Shown: positions 45,721 to 58,386 of the stretch, piece after piece
Position numbering within the stretch: position 1 is the stretch's first letter
Layout: the number at the start of each line of letters is the position of its first letter
Assembly: GCA_947579665.1 (NCBI GenBank)
Contig: OX388345.1
Coordinates: forward strand, 73,275,454-73,339,453
DNA length: 64,000 nt
Direction: 5' to 3'
DNA from: Sympetrum striolatum
Lineage: Eukaryota > Arthropoda > Insecta > Odonata > Libellulidae
The notes under the pieces: generated by a model
What the model saw: only the letters and a program-made list of their open reading frames with translations
Database searches by the model: none
Told to the model about the DNA's origin: nothing
Position numbers and translations under genes: made by a program

Positions 45721-46129
45721 AGGGAGCCAGACTGGGATAGTAAAGGAACGGGACAGAGTTGATCATAAAATTCCATATTTCTAGAAAAAGGTATTGTCAT
45801 ACTACACGGAAATACCTCGCGTACAACAGTTTACTAGCTCGGAGAATATTACCTTCCACGTGAAGCTATGTCGTATGAGGATTTTACGATGTTTTTCAAA
45901 GTGATGATCTTGAAAAAGATTGGAAGCTTGTCGTTTCTTGAAGGACGTTCCTTGAGCTTCCACTTCACAGAAATGCGATAATATGCTGTGAGAATATGTG
46001 TACGTTATTTAAATATTCAAGCACTTGAAGGTCGTGATGAAATTATGGGGAAAAGAAACTTAATATTACTTAAATCTTCTTTATTTGGGACGTATCGGAT
46101 ATTTTAATAAATCATTCACATCTTAATAG

Positions 46130-46345
46130 AATCCTATCCTAAGAGAATTAAAAATGTTTTTTTTCAATTTGTCTACATCTTCCTCAAGCAAACATTTTCG
46201 TAATTTCAACGGAAAACAATATGTAGAATTCTGATAATTTCTTCCAATCTCAGAGAGATACGACGCAAGTTTGATATTACGAAAGATTTTTTTCCAGACT
46301 TTAACACACATATTTGAAGACCACGCTATTACGTAACCCATATTG
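46130..46345 (+). repeat. Family B dispersed repeat, copy 1
   Basis: It shares ordered blocks with 51345-51560: CAAGCAAACATTTTC, TAATTTCAACGGAAA, GATACGACGCAA, GATATTACG and ATTTGAAGACC-CGCT. Divergence is high and there is no reading frame of note. The class of element is unknown. Confidence 0.6.
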
Positions 46346-46669
46346 TTTTCAGCTACATAATCAGAGGATTCATTGTACCTTGGTCAAGCTCGCTTTCTAG
46401 GGATTAGAATTGGTTCCGATACGATTTATCAGATTGAATTTCAAAATTACGATAACTTTGAGTAAGAAACAACTCTCAATGAGTAAGAAATTGAATTTTC
46501 CGTAAATAGCGAACTTACAAATATCTGAAGAAAGGGAGAAACTTAAACAAAGCAGGAGAGTTAGATTTCTTGGTAAGTTATCAATTAATATTTTAACAAA
46601 CATGTAGTGATTTTAGCGGTGAGCCTCCAATGTACGGAGCTCAAAATTTTACAAGCTTTAATAAGGAAA

Positions 46670-46760
46670 GGATAAATAACCGACCGGCAACCGGGAGATC
46701 CAGGTTCAAGTTTCAGTCCTGTCAGACATTTGCCAAGCTTTACCAAGATTGGGATGCTTA
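46670..46760 (+). mobile_element. SINE head fragment
   Basis: AACCGGGAGATCCAGGTTCA leads into AGTTTCAGTCCTGTCAGACA. The B-box region is at 46702-46712. Its context (GATC, GGTTCAAGT, then CAG-C--GTCAGA) resembles the SINE at 39970. Confidence 0.4.
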
Positions 46761-47229
46761 TAATTAAAGAAAAAGTGAACGATATTGTCACACGGAATTG
46801 TTTCAAGTGTCCGATAGGGTTAACTTCATACAAATTCACGAGTCCGACAGCGGATATTATAAAACCTTCTGGTAAGCGACATTGTGCAGATTCGAGGATA
46901 GCTCTCCGTGAACGTCTTAATAGTTAAAAATAAATCACATATTTGATGTGCCTATTCACTTTTACAAAAAAAAGTCGACACACAAAAACAGCTATGTTCT
47001 AAACCGAATGTCGGAGATGCTACGCTACCACGCTTATCTCTATGCCACCGTAGTAGACAATCCTTCCTGCGTAATATCATAGTAATTAAAACAATACGAT
47101 GTTTTTTCTGAAGGCTGTAAAGATAAACACAGCAGAAAACTCAATTACAAATTTAGCGAATCGTTATTCATCGCTGCAAAAAAATAGCAAAATAATCACT
47201 CTTGCTACACTCTCGTACTGGGAGAAAAG
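46761..47229. other. AT-rich DNA, nothing recognised
   Basis: Nothing supported. Confidence 0.45.
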
Positions 47230-47740
47230 TAAATTTTGAGCGCTTCACAAAAAATACGGGCGAAATGGCAGAAAAAGAGCGTGAGATTGATGATGCAGTA
47301 GGCGAACGAGAGGCAATCACGGATTAAGAGCGTGATTAGTGATTCCCGGAGGGATTTTCCAGGGATTCATCATTCGCAAGCACCCACAGACAGCCGGATA
47401 AATCCACTTCCTCGTCTGGACCGTAATTTACGATGGATTGGTAAATGCACCTACGAGTGATGCGAGATCCTCAGAAATCATCGCTAACGCCGCTGCGATT
47501 AATTAACGCAAACATTTCCAGGGGAAATCCGCTGCGAACTCGATAATGATATGAGAGCGACGTCGCCGCTTTGCTCCATCAACGGCGGATGGAGATTGCG
47601 GAGGAAAAAATGTACCAAAGATGATAACAGGGATTCTGATACCGCGGCGCGGTTCATTACCTTCTATGCAAGGCTTTTCCTCATCGCACTGAGAACTCCA
47701 AGGCAAAGTTGCCCAACAGCTAGAGATGCGTAATTTTTGA
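47230..47740. promoter_or_regulatory. CpG-rich island
   Basis: TAACGCCGCTGCG, GAGCGACGTCGCCGC, TCAACGGCGGATGG and ACCGCGGCGCGG concentrate between 47480 and 47660. The minus 86-codon and plus 60-codon frames mirror each other. Confidence 0.35.
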
Positions 47741-48399
47741 TTTCCCATTAGTATACAGAGCATAATGATAATTTATTTATTTATCAATTTATAACATACA
47801 GAGTAACTACAGCAGTAGCCAATTTAAAGTGGTGATAAAATATCCTTACAAACATAACAAATAAAAGGGAAAGGAAAATAACAAGGAGAGAAATTAATAG
47901 AAAAATTTAAGGAGCAGGGATAATAGATAAGAGAATTGCTGCATTAGAATCCGGGGTGTAACCATTATGATTAATGCCTCTTTTGATAGGGAAAAGGAAT
48001 CAACAGAGGGAGGAATGGAATTCAGAAAGATGGGAGTCGAAAGAAGAGGGAACGCTTGATGAGGGGGAATCTAGGTGTGGCTTAATAGCGTGTAAAAATA
48101 TGATCTCACTGCCATCGAGAATTTAAGGAAGAGAAAAATTTATTTAGCATGAAAAACCGCCCAATCGTATGATTCTTTGGCATTGAAAAGAATATCCTTA
48201 AAAATTAAAAATAGCTGATACGTATCGAATTTTTAATCGATAAAACCTGAAAAATCCTCAAATATCCACGCTCGAGCCATAGACTGATACTGAATCCAAT
48301 CACAACTATTCGTGAAGCAATATTCCCTTGCAGTAAAAAAAATCAGGAGATTTTCACATTACCTCCCACGCTAACTACATAATAGGGCGACAGAAATTT
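47741..48399. other. AT-rich DNA, nothing recognised
   Basis: TAATTTATTTATTTATC at about 47769 is a short microsatellite-like stretch that could be a retrotransposon tail on the minus strand. Confidence 0.4.
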
Positions 48400-49120
48400 T
48401 TGCGATTCCATTCCATACAAAAGGACGACTCGCCGGATTTCCGAAGGAAAGAATTTGCATAGCGAGCACTCAAAGCCTTTTTAGAAATGAGTCCGAAATT
48501 CGAATACGGCTAGATTGGAACAAGTTCATCGTCCCGGAACGACAAAGTTGGAAAAAAAGACAAAGAAGAAAAAAAATAGCATCGGAAAGAATGTCGCCGT
48601 TCCCATCCTCTTAAAATGCAAACAACGCGGGAGTACATCCAGACTAGGAATTCAATTAAGGGTCGAACTTTTAATTGCATTTCGCGGGGGTGAAATTTTT
48701 TCGTGAATTTCCTATAGTGCAAGGAAGGACGACGAAATAGTTGCGAGGTAATAGTACGAGATAATCGCGACCGCAAATTCCGCTGAAATTGAACGGATTT
48801 CCGCGCTCGCAAATTTAAAGAAGCGGAGTCCCTCAAGGATCGATCGTGGGACACGCAAGTATTAAGTTGCTCGCTCAAATCGTTTTTCCGGATTCTAAGA
48901 CGGCTTCGGTCAATATGAGTGACCTTTCCTTCTGTAAGGTCACTCCAATTACTTCTCGCTTCCGCAAAGGTCAGGCTGGAACAGGAAAGGATAAAATCCG
49001 TAACGTTATTTTCCGCCCGGAGGAATAAATATAGCATCGCAAATTGCTTCTGAGTATCGGATTGGGTCTTTCGAATTAAAGGACGAGTCCTCTTCCCCAT
49101 ACTCAAATAAATTCCTTTGC
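48400..49120 (-). other. CpG-rich island holding the longest open frame (231 codons)
   Basis: The minus-strand frame 48510-49205 starts with ATG and is the longest in the window. Its protein is rich in Arg, Ser and Leu, ends in a hydrophobic aromatic stretch, and has no domain, signal peptide or repeat I recognise. Composition is that of a CpG-rich, stop-poor island (AAATAGTTGCGAGG, ACGAGATAATCGCGACCGC). I treat it as non-coding unless expression shows otherwise. Confidence 0.3.
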
Positions 49121-49753
49121 TTGAGCACACTCGAATTACTTCCTTATTAAGATCGTTTGATGGATAAAATGCGAAATATATTTTTTTGGGAACGCTATTT
49201 TTCAATTTTTAATTTTTAATTTTTTAATTGGAATAAATCTTGCGATACGTAACATTGATTAATTAATCAACAGTGATTTGTGTCTTTGAAAATAAGCTAA
49301 GCTTTCCGCAAAAATAAGAAGTCTCCTTATCCTTGGTTCGTAAACTAAGCGTAAAGAAGACACCAAGATTAAAACAGGAAATTATAAATAACGCGGTTTC
49401 TTCTTCGTTCATCTAAATATTAAATAATAATATACACGTATAAAAATCTATACGTAAGCTCGTAAGTTAATTTTAGTCATAGACACAGCAGTGTAATTGT
49501 ACATTTCACTGACGATTGAAATAGTAGTTTAAGAATTTATTGCAAAACAAATTAAAGACTTAAATCGGTGGAAGGGCCAAAGAGAGATTGATAATGTTGT
49601 TCAAGACCGAAAGACTAGAGAAGCAGTGCCTGATTGACTTCGAAGATTGAGTCTACAAGAAAATGGTTCGAATGACTGAAAGACAAAGCTCGATTATTTA
49701 TAAGCTGTACTTTAAGAGTTTAACTTAATCGTGAATACAATGCCTACGTATTA
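49121..49753. other. AT-rich DNA, nothing recognised
   Basis: T/A-run low-complexity sequence around 49196-49230; otherwise empty. Confidence 0.45.
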
Positions 49754-50068
49754 AGATGTAGAGTTCATTCATACTTCAATAATAATTCGAACATTTAGAA
49801 ACACTTAAAAGAATTATCGGAGAAGAATAATTAGGGAAGGAGCGGTAATATCTTCTATGTCATAAGAAAAGCTTGATTAAAGGAATAACAAATCCGTTAA
49901 AACTGCATTCAGATGCAGAGCTCATTCTTATTTCAATCACAGTTAGAACATTAACTAGCACTGAAAAGTATTATCGGAGAAGAATAATAAGGGATGGAAC
50001 GGTAATATCCACTCGATAATAAGAAATGTTTTATTAAAGGGAGAAAAAATCCGATCAAATTTATTACG
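49754..50068. repeat. Tandem duplication, 157-bp unit
   Basis: AGATGTAGAGTTCATTC (49754) and AGATGCAGAGCTCATTC (49911) start the units. ATTATCGGAGAAGAATAA lies at 49813 and 49970, and an ATTAAAGG stretch near each end. The spacing is constant at 157 bp. Confidence 0.8.
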
Positions 50069-50527
50069 AAAATCAAACAATCGTGAATCAATCTACCGAA
50101 ATATAAGCATCTCTATGCGGAGTTTTTTTAATTAAGTAAAAACTGGATCTATCATCGAGCACAGTTGGAAGCATCGTTAGTTCCAGCAAAGAAGGGGGAA
50201 TATCCACCTGAATAATCCAGAGAGGTCCGCGTGAGTCACCGGGAGTTGGGAAAGAGAAACTTCGGAAGGTAAGAGAGTAATATTTAACTTTCCAAACCCT
50301 TCGCTTGTCTCCCTCGGTTCAACTAGATCTAAAACGACAGCAGTTTACTCACGTTTGGTTTCCACAAATAGACCGACGTAATCCAGAATCGGTGAGGTCA
50401 TCAAGGAACAAAAGGGCCTTTATGATTGGTCCCCGCAACCACCACTTCAGATCCCGAGCACTTCAAAGTCCCGTAGGAAGATCTGAAACGACATAGAAAC
50501 AATCTGTGAGGAAAATGTGGTTAGATG
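50069..50527. other. Unassigned DNA, moderately GC-rich after 50150
   Basis: No repeat or frame of note up to the minisatellite. Confidence 0.4.
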
Positions 50528-50705
50528 ACATAACCCCACACGACAAGAGCCCACAAGACAGAAGCGTACACGACAAAAGCGCACAACCCCACAGGTATAA
50601 ATGCCCACACCACAAAAACCCACATTGACAAAACTGCATATCCTTAAATCCCCAGAGGCATAAATAGGCACATTTACAAATATTCACATACGGAATTGCG
50701 CACAT
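50528..50705 (+). repeat. CA-rich degenerate minisatellite (left partner)
   Basis: Units of 12-15 bp around CACACGACAAAAGCC recur (ACCCCACACGACAAGAGCCC, ATGCCCACACCACAAAAACC). The same repeat appears on the other strand at 51840, so the two arrays face each other. Confidence 0.65.
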
Positions 50706-51220
50706 GACAAATTTAAAACATTAAAACTTGCAAAAACCATTTATTTTCTGTGTTCTCTGTTATCGTAATTCTCAATTCTATAATCAACAAGACATCGTCT
50801 GAGACTATTATTTTATTTTTATCCATAATCAAGAACTTGATACCCTCCGCAGTTCCATAAGAATTCCTTCATTTCCTTACCAACAATGATTTCAAATTTT
50901 TCTTGAATATTTCCAAAGGTAGATACAGATCCTACGATTTAATTTCGTTATCCTCGTTTAGTGTGCCCTCCAATTTTACGAGATTAAAACTTCATTGGAC
51001 TGCACTACTCCTAGTCTTGTCACCACCATCCGTTCATTCATGTATCGCCTTACCCTTAAGTAAAACTATTATCTATCCCCAGCTCCATTTTTTATTTCTT
51101 TCTTTTCCGTTTTTCTTCCTGATTGCGTAGTATATCGATTGTTCTAGTTAAATTTTATATTTTTTATCTTATTTAATATCCGATGTAAAAGTAATTGCCT
51201 CTTTTTGAATGCCTTTAAAT
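50706..51220. other. Interior between the inverted minisatellites, left part
   Basis: AT-rich and pyrimidine-biased toward 51090-51130. No transposase-like sequence was found. Confidence 0.4.
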
Positions 51221-51270
51221 AAATTGAATCCGTTTACTTGCGAATAAATTAAATCCGTTTACTTGCGAAT
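51221..51270. repeat. 25-bp tandem duplication
   Basis: AATCCGTTTACTTGCGAAT occurs twice at a 25-bp period, each preceded by AAATT with one base difference (G/A). Confidence 0.9.
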
Positions 51271-51344
51271 GAAGAGGTTTGTAAATTGTTATTGTAACTA
51301 AATTGAGTATTATTAATGTTCCTGCATATGTATCGCACATAACC

Positions 51345-51560
51345 ATGCGGTTTTTTCTTACATCCTACACAAGCAAACATTTTCTTAACTTTAATGGAAA
51401 GGATTTTAATGGATATTTCCTAACCATCTCTCATAGATGATTAGGAAATATCAAAATCGATTTTCTCTTCGAGAAATATCGATGCAATTTGGATTTTACG
51501 TAAGTTATTATTCTTGTCTTAAAAACACTTATTTGAAGACCGTGCTCTTTTGTAAAACTA
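51345..51560 (+). repeat. Family B dispersed repeat, copy 2, with an internal palindrome
   Basis: It is collinear with 46130-46345 (CAAGCAAACATTTTC, TTTAATGGAAA, ATCGATGCAA, GGATTTTACG, TTATTTGAAGACCGTGCTC). An extra 12-bp inverted repeat, GATATTTCCTAA (51412-51423) with TTAGGAAATATC (51441-51452), lies inside and is not matched in copy 1. Confidence 0.6.
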
Positions 51561-51839
51561 TTGTGAGCAATTCATTTTTGTTATTATTGTTGATTTTTAC
51601 AGTTATTCATCTATTATTATAACCATTGTGAGGGCCATGTGCTTTTTGGATTTATTTAAATTAAAAAATTATTAAAGTCCAAACTAAGAAATAACACGCT
51701 ATTGTTATTTAATTAAGCGATTATTATTAATATCACAGCATAAATATTGTTCATAACTATATTTATCGAAGAATGTATTAAAATATAAGAATATTTTATA
51801 CTTTGCACCATTATTTTACATCGTAATTGTCTTCGTCAA
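51561..51839. other. Interior between the inverted minisatellites, right part
   Basis: AT-rich, no feature. Confidence 0.4.
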
Positions 51840-51955
51840 TAAGGGGTTGGATTGGTGTAGCTGTTTTGTTTATGTGGGATTTTATCAATGTGCGGTGTTT
51901 TGGTGTGGGCATACTCGTGGGGTTCGGTGTTGTGGGCTTTTTTCTTTGTGAGGTA
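51840..51955 (-). repeat. Minisatellite on the opposite strand (right partner)
   Basis: On the minus strand this reads AAGCCCACAACACCGAACCC, ATGCCCACACCAAAACACCG and ATCCCACATAAAC, the same motifs as 50528-50705. With that array it makes a large imperfect inverted repeat around about 1.1 kb. Possibly the arms of one foldback element that now contains a family B copy. Confidence 0.6.
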
Positions 51956-52220
51956 ATATCCAGTCTCGAGAAGATGCCTATCGAGCGAGTCGCCGCCGAG
52001 AAACTTTCCATTCGAGATAATAGAACGGTACCTATTATGAGCGTCGCCTGCTTTTCTACGGTTATCTAAGCGGAATTAAAATATCCTTCATTGACTTTCT
52101 CTTCCTCCGCTCGGAACGAGATCTGGAGAGACAAACGAATTGTTTTCGGTCCGAATGACGGCGGAAAATTGAATAACGGGACGATAATCCTAAGCTGAGG
52201 ACGGTGCCGATGAAGTAAGA
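51956..52220. promoter_or_regulatory. GC-richer island
   Basis: TCGAGCGAGTCGCCGCCGAG and ATGAGCGTCGCC are CpG-dense directly beside the right minisatellite. Confidence 0.3.
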
Positions 52221-54779
52221 ACTATAACGCTACTTCGCATCTAGATCGGGTATCTACAAACTTTTTTTATGGAAGGCAGCACGATTACAAGGAAAATAAT
52301 CTGTGGGCCGTGACGAAAGGAGAATATATTATCTTCAATTTTTTTCTTGGCTTATCTTAACAGTTATTGTAAGAGAAAGGACAAATGAATGCAATGTATA
52401 ACGCGTTCGATATGGTAATCACGTTATAAGGTTAAGGTCCTGTGGAATACCTACGCATACGTCACAATATATTTAAGGGTAAAGTATGGCTCGAGGGCTT
52501 TATCGTAAGGAATCGAGGCAATGTAAATATTTCCTTGCATAATAATCACGAGAAAAGTTAGATGTAGATAGCTCAAATATGCTAAAATGTTAGCAACCTG
52601 ATAAAAGCGGAATAATAAATATGAAATTAATCTGAAAAGAAATCGATGAAGTTCACCTCAGCGTGAAAAGTAAATAATTAATACAGAAATAAGCGATGTT
52701 AGAAAGCATGATTTACAAGCTTGATTATCGTGCTTAAACTAATTAATACAGTGACGATAAGGCATCAATAAAGGATTCATTACTTGGTAATAAATTATAA
52801 ATACTCGAATTATCATTAAAGTAAAACTGAATAAGACAATAAGACGTGGCAGTAGTAAGTAAATTATAATCTCTAATAATGTCTCAACAAGGTTAAACCT
52901 ACTCGCGAGAAATGTGAAGAACGCAGCAAAATAAATGAAATATCAAAAAGTACCACACGTGACTTTAATCATTAAATAACTAGAACGGGTTCAAGAGTAA
53001 TCACATGCTGGGACAATTACGTCTCTGAACGTTTCTGTCGCCAAGTATTTACTTTCACAATGTGGTTATCTCACAACGGAAAACAGCATAATCTTAATGC
53101 TTAGCAATAGCATAATCTCATATTATCCATCAACATTTCTTGGTTAGTTCGTGATAAAGTAGGGGTAGAAACATTGAGGGACGGAAAACCCAAAAAAAAA
53201 CTTTAATTTATAACGTAAATTATCTTAACTTATCTGGTTATTTCGCAAGGGTATGATAACATGCAGAGTTATATGAGTTCTCCTCAAGGGTGGATTCATT
53301 GGGGGCGATCTCTTTCTCTTAAACATTTTGGAAACAATCAACTAGTTTAGGGCACGGCGGAGAGTTCGATCCGAAAACTAATAGCATTTTTTTACAGTAA
53401 ATACTATCGCTACTTCAAGATAGGCTGGTAGGTAGGAGATATACAGAAAGTATATTGGCAAGTTCCAACATTCGCCTCTGGTTCTCATTGTGAAACAATC
53501 GCAAACGACTAATCACCATGACGCACAACCAAACGCGTCTGCATTTACATCAAAAAACATCACAATCTGAAAGGAACAGAACAAGATATGGTGTGGAGTC
53601 GACCTCAACTATCAACAAAGCACTTCCCTTTGAAAACCCGCTCTTATCGCTTCCTATTATTCTGCACGGCTTTACGCAAACGGAAGCGAAGATGTAGATA
53701 CGTCGGTGGGAGTGATTTCATTGCGCTGTCTCAAGGCTGGTGTTTCTAAGTGCGTTCATCGAAGCTGAATAGGTCTTTTACCTCCTTTCCCTGAATTAAC
53801 AGCGAAAAGATCTTCACACATCTGGGTATGAAGTTTAAACATCTGTCCCATGCTGGTTATGGAGGAATCGATTCTTTAGTAACCTGTGCAAGTATATGAC
53901 GGTTTTCCGAAAATCGAGATAACGTTATTCTGAACGCAAGCGATAAAAATGTGACTTAAGAAAAGTACTTATGTGCCATAACTGATATTTACGGCATATT
54001 CCTTTCGGCTACTGACTGGTAACAAGAGCACCTGCCAGTAGCAAGAACTTTGTACAAAAACGACCAAATGAATTGCGAATTTTTGGAATATATGGAGTAT
54101 TTCCATTTAAATAAAAGAACACAGAATCACTATTGTTAATCCCGCTTGAAAAGCAACTATACATAAATGAACATAAAGCGATAGTTATGATAATAATAAA
54201 GATCGTTTCTTAAAAAAAGATAAATGTTCATTCATATAGAGCAGAACTTGACGGTAGTCCGCTTACATCACATTACACCGCCACCTCGTGACAAGAAGGA
54301 AAAAATATAAATGAATAAAATTACAATTATAATAAAACATTTTTATTTGGGTGAATTTCAGACTATATGAAGTGTCCTCTACTATCTTTCGTACCGTCAT
54401 ATACTTTACAATAATTAATTCAAAGCGATAATATGAGAAAGTATTAAGAGAATTATAAGTCACTAGGAAAGTCGTATTTCACAAAAACCTACTTTACATT
54501 TAAATAAAACTATTTACTAATGATATCTTCCATCTACTCACTACATGTAAAACTTTTTACTAAATTTTACGCGCACAAATCTACTTGGAATGTATATATT
54601 AAGCTTCCTGCAAGTGTAAACGTATATTAACAAGCTATTTTCGCCTTTCAGAACCGAATTTTACGTGAGAGACATAAACAGGGAGGAGTGTCCTATAAAC
54701 GTAAAGAATAAATAATACGAACGCAAGAAAACCACGTAAATCCCGCGATAAATACACACAACGAAGAATTCTTCCAAAC
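52221..54779. other. Long AT-rich stretch, nothing recognised
   Basis: 2.5 kb without a frame over 66 codons. AATTAATACAG occurs twice (about 52677 and 52740). No repeat family or RNA recognised. Confidence 0.45.
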
Positions 54780-55560
54780 AAATATCCAGGAGCGAAATTT
54801 CTAAACTCGAAGCTTTACCTTACTAGTCCATGGGGAAAAGATAAGGGTAGCTAGACGCCACCAGAAAAACCACTCCTTCTCGAACACCGCTTCAACTCCG
54901 GGCACAACCCTCTCGAAACACGCAAATCTGGAGACACTCCACGAAAGGACGCTACGAAACTCATTCGCACCACAAGGCAACTCGTGCACACCAAAACTCG
55001 CAGGTCCCGTCCGAGATCAGACGCGTTCTTCCACGGAATAAACAGTCCACCACGTGGGATATTTCGAGAGAGTGTAAAGGCGAACTTAAAGGGCACCTTC
55101 CCTCCTCGCCACTTCACGGCCTTATGGATTCGTGAAGAGAAAGAGCGCCACCTGCCCAGGCCGTGCATCAATCATGCCAACCCTCCACGGCCCAAGGAGC
55201 ACCTGCACCGCCCTCTGCCACCTGCCCCGTCCGCTTCAAAACAACACAAAAACCAGAAGGTCCTTCGAAGGGGAAAAATAAACCCTAAACACGATACCAT
55301 TGGGGGAATGGGCTCTTCCCAATGGACGAAGACACCCACACGTATCCCTCACGGAAGAAGTTCATGTGACCACATGTGGAGCATTCGGAATGAGTAGACG
55401 CTCCAGCTAATTAGAAAGCGTGCGTTTTGAGATGCAAAATCGTTTTTCCGCTGTATTTCTCCCCGATTTGAAGCGATAGAAATGGGGCGAATTGCAATGG
55501 AACAGAATTGAATCAGGTCGTAACGAGACCCAGGCTTCTTGTTTTCAAAATTTCATCCGA
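54780..55560. promoter_or_regulatory. GC-rich island with a 137-codon open frame
   Basis: The plus frame 54984-55397 begins at GTG, is rich in Pro, Arg and His, and lacks any recognisable domain. An overlapping 106-codon minus frame occupies 54851-55171. The Pro-rich run (PRPKEHLHRPLPPAPSASK) reflects CA/CC-rich DNA. A true exon cannot be excluded. Confidence 0.3.
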
Positions 55561-57179
55561 ATCGGCATATTTTACCATTATTTCATTATACTTGAACTGT
55601 GGGAGGTCTGTACATCTGGTGGCAAACTTATACCTGCTATTGCTACAAGAAGAATAACGTATGTATAGTACACATTATACAGACATTGATGTATACAACA
55701 CCTGCATGATAACTGAGTACATACATAAATAAAAAAAATATATATTTCGATAGAAATGCAAAACTAAAGTTATAATGGCATAGCTCTGGTACTCTTTATC
55801 AGTGTTAAAAGAAGAATCAATAAAATGCTTTAGAGAGAACAATTATTTCACACCTCATAACAGCACGGCCAGTACTTATACCGTAAACGTATCGCAGCAT
55901 TGATAAGGTACCGGAAGTGTATCTCAGACGTAACTTTATGGAATTCCTTCATTATAATATGAAAATGCAACTAGTGTGCGGGATTTGTATTTTAATGCGC
56001 GATTTATTACTAGCTTTTTTATTCATATCATAAGGTACGGAAAGATTTCAAGTTCCTTTGAAATAGGACAAAGGTAGACAAAGGATTTTATTCATCCAAA
56101 CAGCCTCTACATATTATATCCTCAACAACAACTTGAAAAATCACTTTTGCTAAATAAGTTTGAGAGAGATATAAGTAAAGATGTATAATAAATAAAAGCA
56201 ATGGAAACTTAAAGAGAGAAAGACTAACAGTCTTTATAAATTTTAAATGATTATGTTGTGAAATATCCTTTTGAAATATGGGCTTTTTAATGAAAACACG
56301 TTTTTCTGCAGTTAAATGTTTTTTTACGATAATGCACGCCAAATGTAGAAAACCTAAATCAAGGAACTGAACTCTATTTAAAGTAATACGTTCAGTATCA
56401 ATATTAAGTAGGATATCGCATTTAACTATTTCAGAGGTTAATGAACTCCAAATTCTAAGCTCATTTGAAGAATATTACGATACTTCCAATAGTGTGTTAT
56501 ATAAATCACCGTTAGAGCTAATTACAAATCAGAAAGTAAACATGAGAAAGAAAAACATTAGGAGCGATATCCTCAAAATAGGTCAAATAGTTCTTTAGCT
56601 ATGAAAATAAAGATAAACGCAATCAAAACAGAATAATAAATTTCTTACTACTTGATGAAGGAAAACAGATTTCGAAAAACGAAATTGCTTTCGCAATCTC
56701 ATCAAAAGAATTACACAGTTAATACATTCAATAATATTATAGGCAAAACAAAAACAGCTTTATATAATAACAACATAAACCTAAACATAATTGTATAAAT
56801 GCTATGACTATTTAAATCTGCTACTGTATATAAGGTTTCAAATACTTGCAATAGATGTAATCGTGTACTGTATCAGTTTACAATAACAAGTGCACTGAAT
56901 TCTGTACATAGATTCTTGTAAATAATTAACTACTTCGATCGTTTTCTGTTTATATTTATCCATGTAATTTCATTGTTCATTTTGTATCATTTTTGTTTAT
57001 TGCAATCATGTACATTTATTTTAAATTTTATATATTCTATGATTTCGTTTTTATTGACTATAAAATGGTATCAAAACTTTAAGTGAATTATTGGATAAAT
57101 AAATCAATAAATATGAGATTTCAAATACATACAATACGAGTAAACATGTACCGTATACATACACAATGGAGAATACATT
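55561..57179. other. AT-rich DNA, nothing recognised
   Basis: TTTCAAATAC followed by a CAATA and GTA-C-TGTA pattern recurs at about 56837 and 57119, a weak duplication. Confidence 0.4.
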
Positions 57180-57560
57180 CGCAGAGATAAACGTCCACTC
57201 CTGCTAATCCTAGAGAAACATCGATGTTGAGTACGCGGTTCATTCGAGATTCAGCGGCGCGACCAAGTTATTGACCCGAGTAACTTGCCAATGGGACCCA
57301 AACGCCTTTTTTATTCTTCGCCGCTATTTCTACGTCGTCGGGCCACCCGTCGGACCCCTGCAATTTTAACCGTTCCACTCATAATTTACGAAGGTCGTAA
57401 CGGCGTCGGAGGGAGGAGACACCGGTTCGAAACGTCTCATTTTTCTTCCTCGGAAAACATTCTAGTAACTGCCTTCCCCCGCACCGTGTATTCTGGTTAC
57501 TTTCCAAAGGTCATCCTCTTTTATGAGTTAGTGTTGATGCGTAACCCTAAGGGGAAACTA
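57180..57560. promoter_or_regulatory. CpG-rich island
   Basis: ATTCAGCGGCGCGACC, TACGTCGTCGGGCC and CGTAACGGCGTCGGAGGG. A 95-codon plus frame (57285-57572) has no recognised domain. Confidence 0.3.
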
Positions 57561-58386
57561 CTCCCCTCTTGAATCTAGAGCATAACTAGGGATTTAGAAG
57601 GGTAAGAAAACTTAGAGCTGCTGAAGACAAATTTTTCTTTACGAAATTCGCTCCCTCAGAGAATAAGACATGAGTGGCACTTTAGTTTTCATATTTACTA
57701 TCTTATTTTCTTAAACCTTCTTTAGAATAGAATTTGAGCCGATAAAATCTTCTACCTACAACAACATACCATCAATGACGGAAGTTTGATATATTCAGTA
57801 AAGCAGGAATTTAAAGAAATGTGAACGGGAGTCATACCTCGGAAGTATAGGCCAAAGACGATGAATTTCATTTAAATGAAATTCAGATTTCCAAAATTTT
57901 ACATAAACATTAATGCAAGCGCTGAAATAAATCGGAAGTCATTAATACTTCGGAAAACTATCAAATTAATTAGCTATAACGCGACTCAAAAAAGGTATAT
58001 ACCTACTTACAATAGTTTAGTTTAGCAAATGTCCTTTCCTAAAAGGATTATCGATACCTCAAATAAATGTAAATAAACATGCTTTGATTTCCTTTGTTAT
58101 ATTATGATGGAATAGAATGTGTCTCGCTATAATTTAAGATGTGCAAATTCTTTCTGGTAAACCATATAAATTTTAAATCAAAATTAGAAGACAAAATAAT
58201 AGACATGCTAAGATAAGAAAGACATAATCAATACTGGTAGACAAAAAAATAGTTTTGAAACTGAGATCACTACTGATAAAAGGAAGAAATTCATAGTGGC
58301 TACGTAATTTTTGTATAAAAATGTAAAAATAAAAAAAACTGAAGTAATAAATGATGAAAATGATGGATCAGACAAAACATATGTCA
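57561..58386. other. AT-rich DNA before tRNA copy 3
   Basis: Contains the 24-bp palindrome at 57862; otherwise nothing. Confidence 0.45.
57862..57885. repeat. 24-bp perfect palindrome
   Basis: TGAATTTCATTT is followed directly by its complement, AAATGAAATTCA, with no loop. AT-rich; no associated gene. Confidence 0.75.
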
